DNA of 8,151 nt. It comes from an uncultured Veillonella sp. Its GTDB lineage: Bacteria > Bacillota > Negativicutes > Veillonellales > Veillonellaceae. Numbering within the stretch: the stretch's first letter is position 1; each line of letters starts with the position of its first letter. Of this stretch, positions 5,363 to 8,151 are shown in pieces. The stretch covers positions 1-8,151 of the forward strand of contig CALGLI010000266.1 of NCBI GenBank assembly GCA_937930265.1. Direction: 5' to 3'. The position numbers and the translations under genes are program-made. A model generated the notes under the pieces. It searched no databases and was not told the origin of the DNA. It saw only the letters and a program-made list of their open reading frames with translations.

Positions 5363-5941
5363 ATGAATACGCAACCAAACTTAAGCTTTTATAAAATCAA
5401 TGAAACATATATCGAATCATTACAAATCATTGATCCTGATGTTAGAATTTCAACCGGAGATAAACGAACTCGTCCCTATGTAGGCATAGTTCTTACCATC
5501 CACGATAGGCTATTTTTTGCACCCCTTTCTTCGCCAGCTAAATTTCCAAGTACATTAGATTCTAATGAACTACAAATTGCTAAAGCAAAAAAATCCAACA
5601 TTGAAAAAAGACGTATTAGTATAAAAGTCATCAGTAACAAGCAAGTTCATCTTTGTAATGTAATTATTGGAAAAATAATTCCTGTGCCTAAGTCTCAAAT
5701 TACTGAAATTTCTATCCAAGACTTACTATCATCATCTATCTCTTCTGAGAAAAAATATGGCGACTTATTACAAAAAGAATATTACGCTATTAATGCAATG
5801 AAAGATATAATTTATGCTAAAGCATTACGTTTTTATACAAAATCCTTAACTAACACATTACCAAAGCATAATAAGACGCATTGCGTAAACTTACAAAAAG
5901 CAATCGCCTATCATGATTCTTGGATAGAAGAGCACATCTAA
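5363..5941 (+). CDS. Type III toxin-antitoxin system toxin, ToxN/AbiQ family endoribonuclease
   Basis: The 192-residue product matches the ToxN/AbiQ fold, whose members are RNases held inactive by a repeat RNA; several give phage abortive infection. The N-terminal block is LSFYKINETYIESL followed by DPDV (7-27). Next come RPYVGIVLTI (37-46), the active-site-region block FFAPLSSPAK (51-60; Ser56, Ser57 and Lys60 correspond to the TSPK residues of ToxN), GKIIPVPKSQI (103-113), and the helical segment KYGDLLQKEYYAI (131-143). The C-terminal CVNLQKAIAYHDSW (174-187) matches the final helix of the family. The protein is slightly longer than ToxN (about 170) owing to a Lys/Arg-rich insert near 74-90. 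AGGAG (5352-5356) lies six bases before the ATG. The gene is much more AT-rich than msrAB (25% GC at 5581-5640), which suggests horizontal acquisition. Which of the ToxN, CptN or TenpN groups it belongs to was not determined. Confidence 0.9.
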   Translation: MNTQPNLSFYKINETYIESLQIIDPDVRISTGDKRTRPYVGIVLTIHDRLFFAPLSSPAKFPSTLDSNELQIAKAKKSNIEKRRISIKVISNKQVHLCNVIIGKIIPVPKSQITEISIQDLLSSSISSEKKYGDLLQKEYYAINAMKDIIYAKALRFYTKSLTNTLPKHNKTHCVNLQKAIAYHDSWIEEHI

Positions 5942-6085
5942 TGCTTTTTCCCACCACCTAAAGGTAAGGCTATATAAACCATCATCCCGTTCCCTAGAAT
6001 CGTACTATATCAGCTTTTCCATAGAGCCCCACCATAGCGCACTTAGGCTAAGCGATGTTAGTCGTATCTAGACAACAACATATGT
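5942..6085. other. Toxin-leuB intergenic spacer
   Basis: There is no gene here. Two small signals were seen: an 11-base piece GCCCCACCATA (6026-6036) identical to part of antitoxin unit 2, and a short palindrome CTTAG-G-CTAAG (6042-6052). Neither has a clear role. No terminator was found directly after the toxin stop; the shared hairpin at 6086-6158 would end its transcript. Confidence 0.4.
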
Positions 6086-6158
6086 AAAAAAGCGCGGCAT
6101 ACTCCGGAGCAAACCTAACGATAGTATCAGTTTGTGGAGGAGTGTGCCGCGCTTTTTT
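6086..6158. terminator. Bidirectional terminator between toxin and leuB
   Basis: A 20-bp stem (6086-6105 with 6139-6158, one G-U pair) consists of a six-bp A/T end, GCGCGGCA and a continuing arm. It encloses a 33-base loop with an inner CAAAC/GTTTG stem (6110-6114 with 6130-6134). Both strands end in six Ts, so it can terminate the toxin transcript from the left and the leuCDB operon from the right. Confidence 0.88.
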
Positions 6159-6180
6159 ATACCTTATATAACGCTAAAGC

Positions 6181-7254
6181 TTACCCTAAGTGCGCTATGA
6201 CAGCGTCAGTCATGCCTTGTGTATTCACTTTTGTAAATCCTTCACGGTACATATCACCTGTGCGATAGCCCGCATCAAGGACGGCTGTCACTGCTTGCTC
6301 AATATTATCTGCTACTTCTGGTAAATCCAAAGAGTAACGACACATCATGGCAGCAGACAAAATCGTACCTAATGGGTTAGCAATGCCTTGTCCTGCAATA
6401 TCTGGTGCCGATCCATGGATTGGTTCATACAAGGAAGTACCTGTACCAATGGAGGCAGATGGCAACAAGCCAAGAGATCCCGAGATAACGGCCCCTTCAT
6501 CACTCAAGATATCTCCGAATAAATTAGTTGTCACTAACACATCAAATTGACCTGGATTCGTCACCAGTTGCATGGCTGTATTATCTACATAGTAGTAATC
6601 CATGTTAATATCTGGATTCGCTTCTGCTTTTTCTTTCGCAATTTTACGCCATAAACGAGAGGATGCCAACACGTTAGCTTTGTCTACGCTCACCACTTTG
6701 CCAGAACGTTTACGTGCTGTTTCTACCGCTACATCCATGATGCGTTCTACTTCATAACGAGCATAGGTCTCTTTGTCCCAAGCAAACTCTGTTGGACCTT
6801 CTCCTTGCGTTTCTTCTCGTTCTCCAAAGTAGATTCCGCCCGTTAATTCACGAACGATGACGAAGTCAACGTTTTCTACCAATTCTGGTTTCAACGGAGA
6901 GAACTCCCGCAATGCTGGATAGATTTTCACTGGTCGCAAGTTACAGAACAAGCCCAATGCTTTGCGCAAACCAAGGATGGCTTTTTCAGGACGGATGGAT
7001 GGATCTACATCATCCCATTTAGGGCCGCCTACAGCACCTAATAATACAGCATCTGCCGCTTGGCACGCATCGATAGTATCTTGCGGCAATGGTTCACCGA
7101 AGGCATCGATGGCGGCACCACCTGCTTTTTTCTCAATCCAGTTCGCTGTTACACCAGCTTTGGCAAAAGCTGCATCCACCACAGCACGCGCGGAATTTGT
7201 TATTTCTTCCCCAATGCCGTCACCAGCAATTAGGACAATTTGTTTTTCACTCAT
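6181..7254 (-). CDS. leuB: 3-isopropylmalate dehydrogenase
   Basis: LeuB oxidatively decarboxylates 3-isopropylmalate to 2-oxoisocaproate with NAD+, the third step of leucine synthesis. The 357-residue length is normal for the family. Motifs numbered from the chosen start: GDGIG (11-15), RPEKAILGLRK (88-98), RELTGGIYFG (135-144) with catalytic Tyr142, VDKANVL (190-196) with catalytic Lys192, D224 in YVDN, NLFGDILSDE (244-253) with metal-binding Asp248 and Asp252, and YEPIHGSAPDIAG (276-288) for NAD binding. I chose the ATG at 7252-7254 because AGGAG (7262-7266) lies seven bases before it. An in-frame ATG at 7281 would add nine residues, overlap leuD and lacks family support. Only four bases separate this start from the leuD stop, so the genes are translationally close. 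It is the last gene of the leftward operon. Confidence 0.96.
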   Translation of the reverse strand: MSEKQIVLIAGDGIGEEITNSARAVVDAAFAKAGVTANWIEKKAGGAAIDAFGEPLPQDTIDACQAADAVLLGAVGGPKWDDVDPSIRPEKAILGLRKALGLFCNLRPVKIYPALREFSPLKPELVENVDFVIVRELTGGIYFGEREETQGEGPTEFAWDKETYARYEVERIMDVAVETARKRSGKVVSVDKANVLASSRLWRKIAKEKAEANPDINMDYYYVDNTAMQLVTNPGQFDVLVTTNLFGDILSDEGAVISGSLGLLPSASIGTGTSLYEPIHGSAPDIAGQGIANPLGTILSAAMMCRYSLDLPEVADNIEQAVTAVLDAGYRTGDMYREGFTKVNTQGMTDAVIAHLG

Positions 7255-7258
7255 ACTA

Positions 7259-7753
7259 TTACTCCTGTCTTGTTTTTGCAAAGTTTACCAATCCACCTGC
7301 TTTGGCAATGTTTTGCACAAATTGTGGTAATGCCGTTCCTTGGTAGCTTTCACCAGTTGTCACATTATGTACGACACCTGTGGCCATTTCCACAGCAATT
7401 TCGTGACCTTCTTGAATCCGGTCTACTGCATCGCCAATTTCGATCACTGGCAAACCGATGTTGATGGCATTGCGGAAGAAAATACGAGCAAAGCTATCTG
7501 CTACGATGCAAGAAATGCCTTTTTCTTTAATCACGGCCGGCGCATGTTCACGAGAGGAACCGCAACCAAAGTTTTTGCCAGCTACCATAATTTCACCAGC
7601 TTTCACATTCGGTGCAAAGGTAGTATCAATATCTTCCATGGCATGTTCCGCCAATTCCGCCATATCCGCTATGGCCAAGTACCGCGCTGGAATAATTACG
7701 TCTGTATCTACATTGTCGCCGTAGCGCCAAATCGTTCCTTGAAAGTCTGCCAT
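7259..7753 (-). CDS. leuD: 3-isopropylmalate dehydratase small subunit
   Basis: With LeuC this forms isopropylmalate isomerase, which converts 2-isopropylmalate to 3-isopropylmalate. The 164-residue length fits the short LeuD type found in many anaerobes. Motifs are GDNVDTDVIIPARYL (12-26), the swivelling-domain substrate loop NFGCGSSREHAP (61-72), and DSFARIFFRNAINIGLP (86-102). The ATG at 7751-7753 has AGGAGG (7760-7765) six bases upstream, inside the last codons of leuC. The leuC stop and the leuD start are one base apart, which indicates translational coupling and matched subunit levels. The gene is soluble and cytoplasmic by sequence. Homoaconitase-type small subunits are similar, but the leuB neighbour supports leucine synthesis. 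Confidence 0.95.
   Translation of the reverse strand: MADFQGTIWRYGDNVDTDVIIPARYLAIADMAELAEHAMEDIDTTFAPNVKAGEIMVAGKNFGCGSSREHAPAVIKEKGISCIVADSFARIFFRNAINIGLPVIEIGDAVDRIQEGHEIAVEMATGVVHNVTTGESYQGTALPQFVQNIAKAGGLVNFAKTRQE
7262..7266 (-). promoter_or_regulatory. Ribosome binding site that fixes the leuB start
   Basis: AGGAG on the minus strand lies within the last codons of leuD and seven bases before the ATG at 7254. No comparable site precedes the ATG at 7281. This supports the 357-residue LeuB and the four-base gap to leuD. Confidence 0.8.
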
Positions 7754-7754
7754 A

Positions 7755-8151
7755 TTATACCTCCTCAGGGCTTGCTAAATACCCTGCTACTGCACTTGCT
7801 GCTGCCACATAGGGGCTTGTTAAATATACTTCACTGTCCACGTGTCCCATACGGCCACGGAAATTACGGTTTGTCGTGGAAACCGTGCGTTCTCCCTCTG
7901 CCATGATACCCATATAACCGCCTAAGCAAGGACCACACGTTGGTGTACTTACAGCACAGCCTGCTTCGATGAAGATGTCCATTAAGCCTGCTTTCACAGC
8001 TTGGTTATATACATCTTGGGACCCTGGGATGACGATGCAACGCACGAAGTCAGCTACCTTGCGGCCTTTAAAAATTTCTGCGCACATTTGTAAGTCTTCA
8101 AAACGACCATTTGTGCAAGAGCCGATGATTCCTTGGTCGATTTGAATGCGA
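7755..8151 (-). CDS. leuC: 3-isopropylmalate dehydratase large subunit, C-terminal part
   Basis: This is the last 131 codons of leuC; the frame is open to the window edge, so the 5' end is missing. LeuC carries the [4Fe-4S] cluster of isopropylmalate isomerase. The fragment contains IIGSCTNGR (fragment residues 8-16), with the first cluster cysteine, and PTCGPCLGGYMG, with the other two. Further on come STTNRNFRGRMG and VYLTSPYVAAASAVAG, the usual aconitase-family C-terminal blocks. An internal Met codon at 8087 is not the start, because the GSCTNGR motif lies upstream of it in frame. The stop TAA (7755-7757) is followed one base later by the leuD ATG. Its promoter, and any leuA, lie outside the window. 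Confidence 0.96.
   Translation of the reverse strand, partial: RIQIDQGIIGSCTNGRFEDLQMCAEIFKGRKVADFVRCIVIPGSQDVYNQAVKAGLMDIFIEAGCAVSTPTCGPCLGGYMGIMAEGERTVSTTNRNFRGRMGHVDSEVYLTSPYVAAASAVAGYLASPEEV

Noticed and set aside
7255..7281. An upstream ATG for leuB at 7281
   Set aside because: It would add nine residues not typical of LeuB and overlap leuD; the ATG at 7254 has AGGAG at seven bases and the family-typical N-terminus.
7340..7906. A 188-residue open frame on the plus strand across leuD and leuC
   Set aside because: It is antisense to two well-supported genes, has no family features and no convincing ribosome binding site.
7755..8087. A complete 110-residue gene starting at 8087
   Set aside because: The frame continues upstream to the window edge and encodes the LeuC motif GSCTNGR, so this Met is internal.

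Overview
The window looks like chromosomal DNA from a low-to-medium GC bacterium of the Negativicutes, most likely Veillonella or a close relative. This is inference from gene content, AGGAG-type ribosome binding sites and base composition, not from a marker gene. It holds one end of a PepD-type dipeptidase gene, a protein-methyltransferase-like gene, a small membrane protein gene, pheA, a fused methionine sulfoxide reductase gene (msrAB), a type III toxin-antitoxin locus, and the distal part of a leucine operon (leuC-leuD-leuB).

Layout. 1-276 (+) is the 3' end of pepD. It converges on a leftward block: the methyltransferase (463-2034), a four-helix membrane protein (2194-2703) and pheA (2871-3758), with hairpin terminators at 288-312 and 368-418 between them. 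A 363-base divergent gap (3759-4121) carries the pheA promoter to the left. To the right it carries a second promoter, a short structured RNA unit and an intrinsic terminator in front of msrAB (4122-5081). After msrAB come a consensus-like promoter, three tandem 55-base repeats, another intrinsic terminator and a ToxN/AbiQ-family toxin gene (5363-5941). A long bidirectional hairpin (6086-6158) separates the toxin from the leftward leuCDB genes, which run off the right edge.

The centre of interest is 3945-5941. The order promoter, tandem repeats, leaky terminator, toxin is the signature of a type III toxin-antitoxin system, in which repeat RNA binds and inhibits an endoribonuclease. A fourth copy of the repeat, with a closely matching terminator and its own promoter, lies alone upstream of msrAB, so msrAB sits where a toxin gene would sit. 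The two RNA units bracket an oxidative-damage repair gene. This suggests either a relic of duplication or a link between antitoxin RNA, the toxin nuclease and msrAB expression. The 55-base unit is longer than the type III antitoxin repeats I know of (roughly 34-48 bases).

The rest is ordinary metabolism: phenylalanine synthesis (pheA), leucine synthesis (leuCDB), dipeptide hydrolysis (pepD) and repair of oxidised methionine (msrAB).
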